Source: [Empedobacter] haloabium
GTDB lineage: Bacteria > Pseudomonadota > Gammaproteobacteria > Burkholderiales > Burkholderiaceae_D
Assembly: GCA_008011715.2 (NCBI GenBank)
Contig: CP136508.1
Span: 3,224,001-3,288,000, forward strand
DNA: 64,000 bases
Reading direction: 5' to 3'
Part shown: in pieces, positions 9,605 through 19,229 of the stretch
Layout: every line of letters begins with the position of its first letter
Position numbering within the stretch: position 1 is the stretch's first letter
The notes under the pieces: generated by a model
The model's database searches: none
Told to the model about the DNA's origin: nothing
Seen by the model: only the letters and a program-made list of their open reading frames with translations
Position numbers and translations under genes: made by a program

Positions 9605-11239
9605 ATGCGCTTCGTCCATCCCGTCAAAAACCTGAAATCCAGGCTCACCGTCGTCATCACGGCCCTGGTCTTCGTATCCAGCGTCCTGCTGGCCCTGGCC
9701 GCGCTGACGCTGGCCGAGCGCGAAATGGCGGGCCTGGTGGGCGACCGCGAGTTTGCCCTGCTGTCGAGCGCGGCCGGGCACCTGGAGCGCGACCTGGACG
9801 CCAAACGCACGCTGCTGCGGGCCATCGCGGAAGGGGCGCATCCGGACAGCCTGGCCGAGCCCGGTGCCGTGCAGGCCTACCTGGAGCGCCATGGCACGCT
9901 GCGCGAGCAGTTCTTCAACGTGGTGGCCTTCGATGCCAGCGGCACGCTGGTCGCCAGCCTGACGGACCGGCGCCAGATCGGCACCTTCTCGGGCGCCGAC
10001 CGGCCGTATTTCACGCAGACGGTCAGCGCCCACGAAGGCATCGTGTCGCAGCCCTTTCGCAGCAAGCTGTCCGGCCGTCCCGTCGTGCTGCTGACCGAAC
10101 CGGTGTACGACGCGGCCGGCCGGCTGGTCGTCATCCTGGCCGGCGGCATCGACCTGGGCCAGCCTTCCTTCCTGGGCCAGCTCGAACCCTTGAAGCCGGG
10201 CCGCAGCGGCTACCTGTTCCTGCTGGCGCCGGACGGCACCATCCTGCACCACCCGGACACGCGCCGCATCCTGCGCAAGGTCAGCGAGGAGGCGGGCGGC
10301 GTGATGCCCACCACACAGCGCGCGCTGGCCGGCTTCGAAGGCTGGAGCCGGGCCCCGACCAAGGCAGGCGTGGACGCGCTGATCGGCTACAAGCGGGTGC
10401 CATCGACCGGCTGGATCGTCGGCATCGTCTACCCGGCGGCGGAGGCGTTCGCGCCGCTGATCGCGCTGCGCCGCGCCGCGATGCTCCCGACCACGCTGCT
10501 GGCGCTGCTGGCCGGCCTGCTGGGCTGGCTGGCCATCCATCGCCTGCTGCGCCCACTGGAAACCCTGCGCACGCAGATCGCGCGGGTCGAGCGCGGCGAG
10601 GCCGACATCGACGTGCTCGACCTGTCGCGCCGCGACGAGGTGGGCGCGCTGAGCCGCGCGTTCCACTCGCTGACCCGGCTGCGCGCCCGGGCCGACGAGG
10701 AGATGGCACGACTGGCCCGCACCGATTCGCTGACGGGGCTGCACAACCGGCGCGTGTTCGAAGCGGAGCTGGACAAGGCGCTGCTGCGCGCCAACCGCAG
10801 CGGCAGCCGCGTCGCGGTGGCCTATCTCGACATCGACCGCTTCAAGCAGATCAACGACACCCACGGCCACGCCACGGGCGACCTGGTGCTGGTCGAATTC
10901 GCCCGCCGCCTGCGCGCCACGGTGCGCGTGACGGACACGGTCGCGCGCCAGGCCGGCGACGAATTCGTCGTGCTGTTCGAACACCTTGGCGCCAGCGAGG
11001 AACTGGCGGCCCTGGGGCGCAAGATCGTCGAGGCGATGCGCCCCGCCTTCCTGGCCGACAGCATCGACCTGGCCGTCACCACCAGTGTCGGCCTGGCCGT
11101 GGCCGCCCCCGGCATCGGCCGCGACGCGCTGCTGCGCCAGGCCGACGAGGCCTTGTACGCGGCCAAGGCAGCGGGCCGCGACGGCTACCGCGTGGTGCCG
11201 CCGCCGCCGCTCGACACCGCCAACACGCTGGCACACTGA
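9605..11239 (+). CDS. Membrane diguanylate cyclase with Cache and HAMP domains
   Basis: 544 residues from the ATG at 9605. A frame from 9533 is possible, but its first 24 residues look non-coding. The N-terminal helix (about 11-32) is followed by a periplasmic double-Cache-like sensor (about 35-290; YLFLLAPDGTILHHPDTR), a second helix, a HAMP linker and a GGDEF domain (about 375-535). The signature is QAGDEF, with Ala in place of the first Gly; some AGDEF proteins remain active (family knowledge). Substrate-binding DIDRFKQINDTHGHATGD is intact. It should make c-di-GMP in response to a periplasmic ligand. It is divergent from the porin gene. Confidence 0.88.
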   Translation: MRFVHPVKNLKSRLTVVITALVFVSSVLLALAALTLAEREMAGLVGDREFALLSSAAGHLERDLDAKRTLLRAIAEGAHPDSLAEPGAVQAYLERHGTLREQFFNVVAFDASGTLVASLTDRRQIGTFSGADRPYFTQTVSAHEGIVSQPFRSKLSGRPVVLLTEPVYDAAGRLVVILAGGIDLGQPSFLGQLEPLKPGRSGYLFLLAPDGTILHHPDTRRILRKVSEEAGGVMPTTQRALAGFEGWSRAPTKAGVDALIGYKRVPSTGWIVGIVYPAAEAFAPLIALRRAAMLPTTLLALLAGLLGWLAIHRLLRPLETLRTQIARVERGEADIDVLDLSRRDEVGALSRAFHSLTRLRARADEEMARLARTDSLTGLHNRRVFEAELDKALLRANRSGSRVAVAYLDIDRFKQINDTHGHATGDLVLVEFARRLRATVRVTDTVARQAGDEFVVLFEHLGASEELAALGRKIVEAMRPAFLADSIDLAVTTSVGLAVAAPGIGRDALLRQADEALYAAKAAGRDGYRVVPPPPLDTANTLAH

Positions 11240-11312
11240 GCGGCCTTGCCGCCATGGCCCCGCCATGCATTAGAATCATGCAACTTCTTCAATCACCAAG
11301 CGGCGGAGATCC

Positions 11313-12701
11313 ATGGCAGCAACATCACAACACGAGCTCAAACGGGGCCTGAAGAGCCGCCACATCCAGCTGATCGCACTGGGCGGCGCCATCGGCACGG
11401 GCCTGTTCCTGGGCATCGCGCAGACCATCCGCATGGCCGGCCCGTCCGTGCTGCTGGGCTATGCGATCGCCGGCATCATCGCCTTCCTGATCATGCGCCA
11501 GCTGGGCGAGATGGTGGTGGACGAGCCGGTGGCCGGTTCGTTCAGCCACTTCGCCGACAAGTACTGCGGCCCGCTGGCCGGTTTCCTGTCGGGCTGGAAC
11601 TACTGGGTGCTGTACGTGCTGGTCAGCATGGCCGAGCTCTCGGCCGTGGGCATCTACGTGCAGTACTGGTGGCCGGACATTCCCACCTGGGTGTCGGCAC
11701 TGGCCTTCTTCGTCATCATCAACGGCATCAGCCTGGCCAACGTCAAGGCCTTCGGCGAGATGGAGTTCTGGTTCGCCATCATCAAGGTGGTCGCCATCGT
11801 CGGCATGATCGGCTTCGGCGCCTGGCTGCTGGCCTCCGGCAACGCGGGACCGGAGGCCTCGGTCGCCAACCTGTGGCGCCACGGCGGCTTCTTCCCGAAC
11901 GGCGTGATGGGCCTGGTGATGGCGATCGCCGTCATCATGTTCTCGTTCGGCGGCCTGGAACTGGTCGGCATCACGGCGGCCGAGGCGGACGACCCGGCCC
12001 GCACGATCCCGAAGGCCACCAACCAGGCCATCTACCGCATCCTGATCTTCTACATCGGCGCACTGGGCGTGCTGCTGTCGCTGTACCCGTGGCAGAAGGT
12101 CGTCACCGGCGGCAGCCCGTTCGTGCTGATCTTCCACGCGCTGGACAGCGACTGGGTGGCGACGATGCTCAACATCGTCGTGCTGACGGCGGCGCTGTCG
12201 GTCTACAACAGCTGCGTCTACTGCAACAGCCGCATGTTGTACGGCCTGGCGTTGCAGGGCAACGCCCCGCGCACGCTGCTGAAGGTGAACCGGCGCGGCG
12301 TGCCACTGGCGGCGCTGGGCGTGTCGGCGCTGGCGACGGGCATCTGCGTCAGCGTCAACTACTTCATGCCGGGCAAGGCGTTCGAGCTGCTGATGGGGCT
12401 GGTGGTGTCGGCCCTGATCATCAACTGGGGCATGATCAGCTGGATCCACCTGCGCTTCCGCGCCCACAAGCGCCAAGCGGGGCTGGCCACCGGGTTCCCG
12501 AGCCCGTGGTATCCGCTGTCGAACTGGCTGTGCCTGGCCTTCCTGGCCGGCGTGCTGGGGGTGATGTATGCGACGCCCGAGCTGCGGCTGTCGGTGTGGC
12601 TGATTCCCGTTTGGCTGGGCGTGTTGTGCCTGGGGTATTGGAGCAAGCGCAAGGCGCCCGGGACGGTCGAAGTACTAGGGTCTGTCCCCAACGGGGACTG
12701 A
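11313..12701 (+). CDS. Amino-acid permease, PheP/AroP type
   Basis: 462 residues and about 12 transmembrane helices of the APC superfamily (AAT group). The N-terminal stretch RGLKSRHIQLIALGGAIGTG and the following FLSGWNYWVLYVLVSMAEL closely match phenylalanine/aromatic amino-acid:proton symporters such as E. coli PheP (recalled), so an aromatic substrate is likely. The ATG at 11313 follows GGCGGAGATCC. The last few residues (about LGSVPNGD) are encoded by the left arm of the palindromic repeat starting at 12678, which supplies the stop codon. Confidence 0.87.
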   Translation: MAATSQHELKRGLKSRHIQLIALGGAIGTGLFLGIAQTIRMAGPSVLLGYAIAGIIAFLIMRQLGEMVVDEPVAGSFSHFADKYCGPLAGFLSGWNYWVLYVLVSMAELSAVGIYVQYWWPDIPTWVSALAFFVIINGISLANVKAFGEMEFWFAIIKVVAIVGMIGFGAWLLASGNAGPEASVANLWRHGGFFPNGVMGLVMAIAVIMFSFGGLELVGITAAEADDPARTIPKATNQAIYRILIFYIGALGVLLSLYPWQKVVTGGSPFVLIFHALDSDWVATMLNIVVLTAALSVYNSCVYCNSRMLYGLALQGNAPRTLLKVNRRGVPLAALGVSALATGICVSVNYFMPGKAFELLMGLVVSALIINWGMISWIHLRFRAHKRQAGLATGFPSPWYPLSNWLCLAFLAGVLGVMYATPELRLSVWLIPVWLGVLCLGYWSKRKAPGTVEVLGSVPNGD

Positions 12702-12771
12702 CCCTGGTTTTTATCGCTACCGGATGCCAAACGATTAAAACCGGGGTCAGTCCCCTGCGGGGACCGCCCCC
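12678..12771. repeat. Palindromic repeat family A, copy 3, overlapping a gene end
   Basis: Head-to-head hairpins with GGGTCTGTCCCC / GGGGACTGACCC on the left and GGGGTCAGTCCCC on the right, around a core of about 25 bases bounded by GGTTTTT and AAAACC. The left arm encodes the permease C-terminus, and the right arm stops 7 bases before the response-regulator stop. Confidence 0.85.
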
Positions 12772-12777
12772 AGCCCC

Positions 12778-13734
12778 TCACACGTCGGCGGGATCGGCGG
12801 CACGTCCCGCCGCCGCCCCGGGCCGCACCACCACGCTGCGATTGCGCCCGGCGCGCTTGGCCTCGTACAGCGCCATGTCGGCCGTGTGCAGCAGCGCCTC
12901 GGCCGTGTCGCCCTCTTCCGGCAGCACCGAGCACAAACCGACGCTGGCCGTGACGAACGGCGCCGTCGGTGCCGTCGGGTGCGCGATGTTCAGCGCCGCG
13001 ATGCGCCGGCACAGCCAGTCGCCGTAGGTCAGCAGGCCATCGTGATCGGTGTTCGGCAGCAGCACGACGAATTCCTCGCCGCCGTAGCGCGCGGCCAGTT
13101 CGCCGGGGCGGCGCGCGCCCTCGCGGATCGCGCCGGCGACCTGCTGCAGGCAAACGTCGCCCTGCTGGTGGCCGTAGCGGTCGTTGTACAGCTTGAAGTG
13201 GTCGACGTCCACCAGCGCCAGGCCCAGCGGCATGCGGTGGCGGCGGTGGCGGGCGAACTCGGTCGCCAGCTGGTTGTCGAAATGGCGCCGGTTGAACAGG
13301 CCCGTCATGCCGTCCTGGTGCGCCAGGCCGTCCAGCGTGGCCAGCGCGGCCTGCAGGCGCAGGTGGGTGCGCACGCGTGCCTGCACCACGGCGGCGTTGA
13401 GCGGCTTGGGGATGAAATCGACGGCGCCGGCGTCCAGGCAGGCGATTTCCGCTTCCGGGGTGGACTGGGCCGTGACGAAGATGATGGCGCTGCTGCGCAA
13501 GGCCGGATCGCTGCGGATCACGTCGCACACGGCAAAACCATCCATGCCCGCCATCTCGACGTCCAGCAGGATCAACTGGGGCCGTTGCAGCCGCGCGATG
13601 TCGATCCCGGCCGCGCCGCTGGTGGCGAACAGCACCCGCGCCTGGCCGCGCACCATGGCGGACAACAGCCGGATCGTGTCCGCGTTGTCGTCGATGATCA
13701 GGATCGTGCTGTCAGCTTGGGGCGCAGCGCTCAT
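12778..13734 (-). CDS. Response regulator with GGDEF output (PleD-like diguanylate cyclase)
   Basis: 318 residues. The receiver domain (about 8-130) has the acidic pair in IIDDNAD, phosphoacceptor Asp in LILLDVEMAGMDG and the lysine in DFIPKPL. The GGDEF domain (about 150-305) carries RYGGEEF and DVDHFKLYNDRYGHQQGD. It is a soluble regulator expected to make c-di-GMP when phosphorylated. Its start overlaps the stop of the upstream hybrid kinase by four bases (ATGA), indicating translational coupling, so that kinase is the likely phosphate donor. Confidence 0.93.
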   Translation of the reverse strand: MSAAPQADSTILIIDDNADTIRLLSAMVRGQARVLFATSGAAGIDIARLQRPQLILLDVEMAGMDGFAVCDVIRSDPALRSSAIIFVTAQSTPEAEIACLDAGAVDFIPKPLNAAVVQARVRTHLRLQAALATLDGLAHQDGMTGLFNRRHFDNQLATEFARHRRHRMPLGLALVDVDHFKLYNDRYGHQQGDVCLQQVAGAIREGARRPGELAARYGGEEFVVLLPNTDHDGLLTYGDWLCRRIAALNIAHPTAPTAPFVTASVGLCSVLPEEGDTAEALLHTADMALYEAKRAGRNRSVVVRPGAAAGRAADPADV

Positions 13735-16700
13735 TGGTCCTCCTCTTTCATGTCGTTATCTCCGGCTTGACGCAGCGCCGACGGCAGCGCCGCCAGCACC
13801 GCATCGAAATCCAGCGCGGCCATCGCGGCGGCCAGCGCCGCGCCTTGCTCCGGCGCCAGCTGCCCCGCCAGCCAGCCGCGCAACGTCTCGTACTCGGTCA
13901 CGGCGTCCAGGTCGCGCTGGGCCAGCAGGGCCAACCAGTGCGCCCAGCCGGCCGGCATGCCGTCCGCGTCATGCTCTCCTTGCGGCGCCGGCGCGGCCGG
14001 GGCCTGCGTCGCCAGCCAGGCGCGCGCCGCCGCGGTGGTGGCGTTCAGTTCGCGCGCCACGTCCTCGAACAGGACCGTCGCCACCGCCTCGCGGCCGTCG
14101 CGCAGCGCGCCTTCCAGCCGCAGCGAGACCTGGGCGAAGTCGCGTGCCCCCAGGCTGCCGACCGAGCCGCGCAGCGCGTGCAGCACCGAGGCGGCCGTCT
14201 TGGCGTCGCCTTCCTGCCAGACTGCGCGGGCCCGGCCCAGCTCGGCCGGGGCCTCGCGCGCCATGCGCTCGACCAATCCGACCAGGGCCTGGCGCTGGCC
14301 GGCGTCGGCCGCGCTCAGCGCCGCCAGCCGGTCCACGTTGAACGTGGCCGCGGGCGCCGCCATCGGGGCCACCGGTGGCGCCGGCGCACGGCCCAGGTGC
14401 TGCCGCAAGCTTTCCATCATCTGCTCCACATCGACCGGCTTGGCGATGAAATCGTTCATGCCGGCCGCCAGGCACTGCTCGCGCTCGGCCGCCGTGACGC
14501 CGGCGCTCATCGCCAGGATCGGCTGGCGTACCCCCAGCCGGGTGCGCAGCTGCCGGGTGGCCGTATAACCGTCCATCACCGGCATCTGCACGTCCATCAG
14601 CACCAGGTCGAAGCGCGCCGGGTCGGCGCTCATCGCGTCGACGGCCTCCTGGCCGTTCCACACGGCCGTCACAATGGCGCCGGCGGGTTCCAGTATACCT
14701 TTCGCCACCAGCTGGTTGAGCGCGTTATCCTCGACCAGCAGGATGCGCGCGCCGTCCAGGCCGCTGGCGCTGGCCGCCACGCTGGCGCGCGGGGCCGGCA
14801 GCGTCGGCCGGCTGGGCGCCGCCAGGGCGCCACGCAGGCTGGCCGCGGTGAGGGGCCGGGCCAGCGCGACCGCTTGCGGCAACGCCGGCACCGCGCGGTC
14901 CGCGCCACCGGTCAATTGCAGCAGCGCGACGGCGTGGCCGGGCCAGCGCGCCGCATGCTCGTCCAACAACTGCTGCACGCCGGCCTGGGCCGCGCCCGCC
15001 AGGATGGCGTCCACGCTGGCCTCGCGCAGCTGTGCCGAGGCCGCCGCCATATCGGCCGCCGCCACCACGTTCCAGCCCAGCTGCTGCGCCGCGTGGACGC
15101 TGCCGGCGCGGCCGGCGGCGCTGGCGTCCAGCACCAGCAGGCGTCCCGCCGGGGGCGCCTCGGCCGTCGCGGCGCCGGCCGTGCTGGTCAGCGGCAAGGT
15201 CACCGTGAAGGTGCTGCCCTGCTCCGGCGCGCTGGCGACGGTGATGCGCCCGCCCATCAGCTCGACCAGCTGGCGGGCGATCGCCAGGCCCAGGCCAGTG
15301 CCGCCGTAGCGCCGCGAAATGCCGGCATCGGCCTGCTCGAACGGCCGGAACAGCCGCGCCATCTGCTCCTCGCTGATGCCGATGCCGCTGTCGCGCACGT
15401 CGATGCGCAGGGTGGTGGTGCTGCCGTGCTGGGCGATGCGGGCGAACGTCACCACCACTTCGCCCTCGGCGGTGAATTTGAGCGCGTTGCCGACCAGGTT
15501 CAGCACCACCTGCTGCAGCCGGGTGGCATCGCCGATGTAGGCGGCCGGGAGGTCCGGCGCCACGTCCACGACGAGGTTCAACGCCTTGTCGCTGGCACGC
15601 ATCGCGGTGGCGACGGCCTCCACCAGCTGTGCCAGCTGGAACGGCAGCGCCGCGATGTCGATGCGGCCAGCCTCGATCTTGGAGAAGTCGAGCACGTCGT
15701 TGATGATGCCGACCAGCGTCTTGCCGCAGGACTGGATCATGCCCACGTATTCGCGCTGCGGCGGCGTCAGGTCCGTGCCGTCGAGCAGGTGGGTCAGGCC
15801 CAGTACCGCATTCATCGGGGTACGGATTTCATGGCTGACGTTGGCCACGAACTCGCTCTTGGCGCGGCTGGCCGCCTGCGCCAGCCGCTCGTTGCGGGCC
15901 TGGCTCAGTTCCGCCATTTTACGATCCGTGATGTCGGTCACCATCGTGTGGAAGCCCAGCACGGTGCCGTCGGCGTCGATATTGGGGATGTAGTCGCCCA
16001 TGAAGTAGCGTGGCCAGCCCGGGTGCTGGAAGTCGGTCTCGAAGTGCACCGGCTGGCCGGCCAGCGCCTGCGCCACGTAGGGCTCGAGCACGGCGTAGGC
16101 GGCTTCGCCCAGCACGTCGCGCATGTGCCGGCCCACGATCTCGTCGGTCGTGACGCCCAGCGTGGCGCCGTAGCTGCGGTTGGCGAAGCGGTAGATGGTC
16201 TCCCTGTCGACGTAGCCGATCAGGGCGGGATTGTTGTCCGCCATCGTGCGCAGGAAGCGTTCGCTGTCGGCCAGGCGGCGCTCGGCCTCGCGGCGCGCCG
16301 TGATGTCGCTGCTGGCCACCACCGCGCCCAGGCGCGTGCCTTCGGCACTGACCAGCGCGTGGCCGGAGCACAGCAGGTGGCGCACCGCCCGGCCCGGCGG
16401 CGCGATGACGATCTCCTGGCCGCTGATGGTTTCGCCGGCCAGGGCACGGGCCAGCGGCACCGCGTGCGGCGGCACCGGCGCGCTGCCGTCCGGCAGGTAC
16501 ACACTGCAGTGGTGCAGCCAGTCGGTGCGCAGCGCGGCATCGCGCGGCACGCCATAGATCTCGCGCGCGGCGCGGTTGAACAGGGTCAGGTTGCCGGCCT
16601 CGTCGCAGGCCACCACGGCCACGTCGATCGCTTCCAGCACGGCGGCCAGCAGGGTGCGCTCGCTTTCCAGCTCGCGCTCGATGCGCCGGCGCACCGAGAT

Positions 16701-18254
16701 ATCGTTGAGGAAGGCGCCGAACGAGCGCTCGCCGGCGACGTCGACCAGGCCGATCGTCATCTCGACGGGAAATTCGCTGCCGTCGCGCCGCAGCGCCATC
16801 AATTCCAGCCGGCGCCCCAGCACGCGCGCCTCGCCCGTGGCCAGGAAGCGCCGCATGCCGCGCTGGTGCGCGTCGCGCAGCGCGGGCGGAATCAGCACTT
16901 CGTGCAAGGGCCGGCCCAGCACCTCGTCGCGGCGCCAGCCCGTGATGTGCTCGGCCTGTGGGTTCCAGTCCGTGATGCGGCCATCGCTGTCCATGCCGAC
17001 GAAGGCGTCCTGCGCCGTCTCCAGGATCGTGCGGATGCGTTCCTCGCTGCGCCGCACCGTGTCCAGCGAGCGCGCCAGGTCGCCGGTGCGCTGGGCCACG
17101 CGTTCTTCCAGCTGGACGTTCATCGTCGTCAACTGCTTCTGTTGTTCCTGCAGGCGCCGCAGGCTGGCGTTGACGGCCCCCGTCAGCGCGGCCAGCTCGA
17201 AGAAGCTGCCCGGGGCCACGTCGATCGAATGCTGGTCGCCCTGCTCGATGGCGGCGGCGGACGTGGCCGCGTCCAGCAGTGGCTGCGTGATGCGGCGCGA
17301 CACGCGCCAGCCCAGCAGCGAGAAGGCCAGCGCGACGGCGACGCCGACGCCGAACACGCGCAGCTGCAGCTCGCGCACGGGGGCGTAGGCCAAGCGCGCC
17401 TCCTGGCGCGTCAGCACGACCCAGCCCAGCCCGGCGTAATCGCCATAGCCGCTGGTGGCGGCGGCACCGACCAGGTAGGTGCGGCCGTCCGGCCAGCGCT
17501 CCTCGGCGCTCTTCGGTACGCCGCCGCGCGCGGCCGCCAGGCTGAGCGATTGGACCACGCTGCCGGCCAGCCCTTCCGGTCCGGACAGCACCTTGCCGTC
17601 GCGGTCGACGATCAGGGTCTGCTCGCCGCCGCTGGCGGCCATGTCGATGCGGCTGCGGATCTGCTCGGCCCAGCGCCAGTGCAGGTGCGCACCCAGCACG
17701 TAGGCTGGCTTGCCGTTCTCGCCAGGCACGGGGAACGCGATATCGACGAAGCGCGCGGGACCGCCGGCCTGGGCCGGCAGCAGCTTGGCCAGCAGCTTGG
17801 CCTCGTGCACGTCATGCACGTACTTGCCCTTCAGGGCGCCGGAAAACCAGGGCCGCTTCGACACGTCCACGCCCTCCAGCAACTCGCCGGTCGAGGCGCG
17901 CACGATGCCGTCCAGGCTGACCAGGCCGATCCATGCGTACATCGGATAGCTGCCCTGCAGCTGCTCGATCGTATCGCGCCGTACCTGCACCGGCACGCCG
18001 GCCGCGCTCAGTTCATGGCGTCCGGCCAGCATGCGCACCTCGCGGTAGCGCTCGTGCATCGTCGCGTCCAGCTGCTCGGCGCCGTGGCGGGCGCGCTCGG
18101 CCAGGCCCGCGCCGATCATGCGCTTCAGTTCTTCGGTGGACAAGTGGCCCAGCAGGACGACCAGGACGACGGTCAGCAGCAGCGCGCTGACGGAGGCCCA
18201 TAGGGCCAGCGAGGTGCCCAGGCGCTGGCGCGGCAGGATCGGGGAAAAGCTCAT
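13731..18254 (-). CDS. Hybrid sensor histidine kinase (Cache-HAMP-PAS-HisKA-HATPase-REC-Hpt)
   Basis: About 1,507 residues. In order: an N-terminal helix, a periplasmic Cache-type sensor (about 40-295), a second helix and HAMP (to about 370), a coiled coil, three PAS domains (about 405-785), and HisKA with phosphorylated His in VSHEIRTPMNAVLGL (near 815). Then come HATPase (NLVGNALKFT, DSGIGI, GTGLGLAI), a degenerate receiver (about 1045-1150) without the phosphoacceptor Asp, a normal receiver (LVEDN, LVLMDVQMPVMDG, FIAKPV) and a C-terminal Hpt domain (LHALRGSVGSLGA). This is a complete internal phosphorelay. A TTG at 18272 is an alternative start; the ATG at 18254 is preferred although no strong ribosome-binding site is visible. 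Coupled to the PleD-like gene. Confidence 0.9.
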   Translation of the reverse strand: MSFSPILPRQRLGTSLALWASVSALLLTVVLVVLLGHLSTEELKRMIGAGLAERARHGAEQLDATMHERYREVRMLAGRHELSAAGVPVQVRRDTIEQLQGSYPMYAWIGLVSLDGIVRASTGELLEGVDVSKRPWFSGALKGKYVHDVHEAKLLAKLLPAQAGGPARFVDIAFPVPGENGKPAYVLGAHLHWRWAEQIRSRIDMAASGGEQTLIVDRDGKVLSGPEGLAGSVVQSLSLAAARGGVPKSAEERWPDGRTYLVGAAATSGYGDYAGLGWVVLTRQEARLAYAPVRELQLRVFGVGVAVALAFSLLGWRVSRRITQPLLDAATSAAAIEQGDQHSIDVAPGSFFELAALTGAVNASLRRLQEQQKQLTTMNVQLEERVAQRTGDLARSLDTVRRSEERIRTILETAQDAFVGMDSDGRITDWNPQAEHITGWRRDEVLGRPLHEVLIPPALRDAHQRGMRRFLATGEARVLGRRLELMALRRDGSEFPVEMTIGLVDVAGERSFGAFLNDISVRRRIERELESERTLLAAVLEAIDVAVVACDEAGNLTLFNRAAREIYGVPRDAALRTDWLHHCSVYLPDGSAPVPPHAVPLARALAGETISGQEIVIAPPGRAVRHLLCSGHALVSAEGTRLGAVVASSDITARREAERRLADSERFLRTMADNNPALIGYVDRETIYRFANRSYGATLGVTTDEIVGRHMRDVLGEAAYAVLEPYVAQALAGQPVHFETDFQHPGWPRYFMGDYIPNIDADGTVLGFHTMVTDITDRKMAELSQARNERLAQAASRAKSEFVANVSHEIRTPMNAVLGLTHLLDGTDLTPPQREYVGMIQSCGKTLVGIINDVLDFSKIEAGRIDIAALPFQLAQLVEAVATAMRASDKALNLVVDVAPDLPAAYIGDATRLQQVVLNLVGNALKFTAEGEVVVTFARIAQHGSTTTLRIDVRDSGIGISEEQMARLFRPFEQADAGISRRYGGTGLGLAIARQLVELMGGRITVASAPEQGSTFTVTLPLTSTAGAATAEAPPAGRLLVLDASAAGRAGSVHAAQQLGWNVVAAADMAAASAQLREASVDAILAGAAQAGVQQLLDEHAARWPGHAVALLQLTGGADRAVPALPQAVALARPLTAASLRGALAAPSRPTLPAPRASVAASASGLDGARILLVEDNALNQLVAKGILEPAGAIVTAVWNGQEAVDAMSADPARFDLVLMDVQMPVMDGYTATRQLRTRLGVRQPILAMSAGVTAAEREQCLAAGMNDFIAKPVDVEQMMESLRQHLGRAPAPPVAPMAAPAATFNVDRLAALSAADAGQRQALVGLVERMAREAPAELGRARAVWQEGDAKTAASVLHALRGSVGSLGARDFAQVSLRLEGALRDGREAVATVLFEDVARELNATTAAARAWLATQAPAAPAPQGEHDADGMPAGWAHWLALLAQRDLDAVTEYETLRGWLAGQLAPEQGAALAAAMAALDFDAVLAALPSALRQAGDNDMKEEDQ

Positions 18255-18496
18255 GATGCACGGCCCGGGCAACGGGCGAACGATGGAAACGGACGGGTTG
18301 GCGAAGCGGCACGACCGGCTGGCATGGGATCTTTCCTGTATGACGGGGAACTACACAGGAACCGGGGGCTGGGGTTCGGGATACGGCTGGCGCGCGCAGC
18401 GGTGCGCGTGCCTTGCCGCGAGTGTACCCGAACATCGCTTGCAAGGGCGTAGCCGCTCCGTGCGGTGTTGCATCGAAGCAGCAGACATTACTGCAA

Positions 18497-18523
18497 CCGC
18501 GGCGGCCGGCATGGCCGCCGCGG
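18497..18523 (-). terminator. GC-rich hairpin downstream of the HTH gene
   Basis: A perfect 11-bp stem CCGCGGCGGCC / GGCCGCCGCGG with a 5-base loop begins 13 bases after the stop of the small HTH gene. There is no run of T after it on the minus strand, so it may pause or protect the transcript rather than terminate it alone. Confidence 0.5.
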
Positions 18524-18535
18524 CAAGGGGCACGT

Positions 18536-18901
18536 TCAGGCGGCGTGCTGCAGCGAGCCCGGCACGTCGTTCTGCGAGAACGCCACGCGGAACTTGCCGC
18601 GGCGGTCGCCCATCAGCACGCGCAGCTGGGCGATCGTGATGTCGCTGACCTCGTGCATGCGGATCAGCAGCGACGGGCCGATGGCCAGGCGGAAGTGGCG
18701 GATCTTGCTGATCACGGGCGGCGCCACCTCGAGGGTGCGCGCCAGGGCGGCGTCGTTCTTCAGGTCCAGCACGTCGATCAGGTGGTCCAGCAGGCGGTTC
18801 GGATCGTAGTTCAGCAGCGCTTCGCCATTGCTGGCCTGGGCGGAAACGTGGGCAGCCGGCAGGGAAGCCATCGTCGGGGCGGTCGTCATTTGGGTCGTCA
18901 T
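18536..18901 (-). CDS. Small conserved helix-turn-helix protein
   Basis: 121 residues from the ATG at 18901, which follows CTGGAGAATGAC; the longer frame from 18928 is unlikely. Residues about 40-115 match a short Cro/XRE-like domain widespread in Betaproteobacteria (recalled). The core runs from NYDPNRLLDHLIDVLDLKND through VAPPVISKIRHFRL to LRVLMGDRRGKFR. It is likely a DNA-binding regulator of unknown target. The N-terminal 35 residues are Thr/Ala-rich and look disordered. It is divergent from the GGDEF-EAL gene at 19230. Confidence 0.75.
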   Translation of the reverse strand: MTTQMTTAPTMASLPAAHVSAQASNGEALLNYDPNRLLDHLIDVLDLKNDAALARTLEVAPPVISKIRHFRLAIGPSLLIRMHEVSDITIAQLRVLMGDRRGKFRVAFSQNDVPGSLQHAA

Positions 18902-19229
18902 GTCATTCTCCAGTAAGTAGCAGTTCACGGGCCCCGGCGCAATGCCGGGACGTTAGACCGGATGCCAGCAGGAGGGGCCGTTGCGGCGCGTCGTGCAAAA
19001 AGCGGTACCGGCAAGTGTGAGATGCGCCAGGAGCGGCGTCCCCGCGGAGGTGAGGTGGGGAACTCGAATCCACGCGACGAGGGTTTGAGGGCGGTGGACT
19101 GGTTGGCATAGTGCACCAAAAATTCTTTAAATGCAATCGGGAAATAAAAATGTGGCTTTTTCGCAATCCAGACACGCGGCGCGCCCGCACGCGGCGAAAC
19201 GCGCTAGCATCGGATGCAAGGGGACGATC
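18902..19229. other. 328-bp divergent intergenic region
   Basis: No gene is supported here. The right part (about 19110-19165) is AT-rich for this genome (CAAAAATTCTTTAAATGC, then AAATAAAAATG) and is the likely promoter region for the GGDEF-EAL gene at 19230. No palindromic repeat of family A or B is present. Confidence 0.5.

Noticed and set aside
13734-18203. A 1,489-residue open frame on the plus strand opposite the hybrid kinase
   Set aside because: Its product is extremely rich in His, Gln, Arg and Val and lacks any domain; the minus-strand frame has complete kinase domains. High GC gives long antisense frames.
19131-19229. Longer N-terminus for the GGDEF-EAL protein
   Set aside because: The ATG at 19230 has a clear AAGGGGACG site; the upstream residues look like intergenic sequence.
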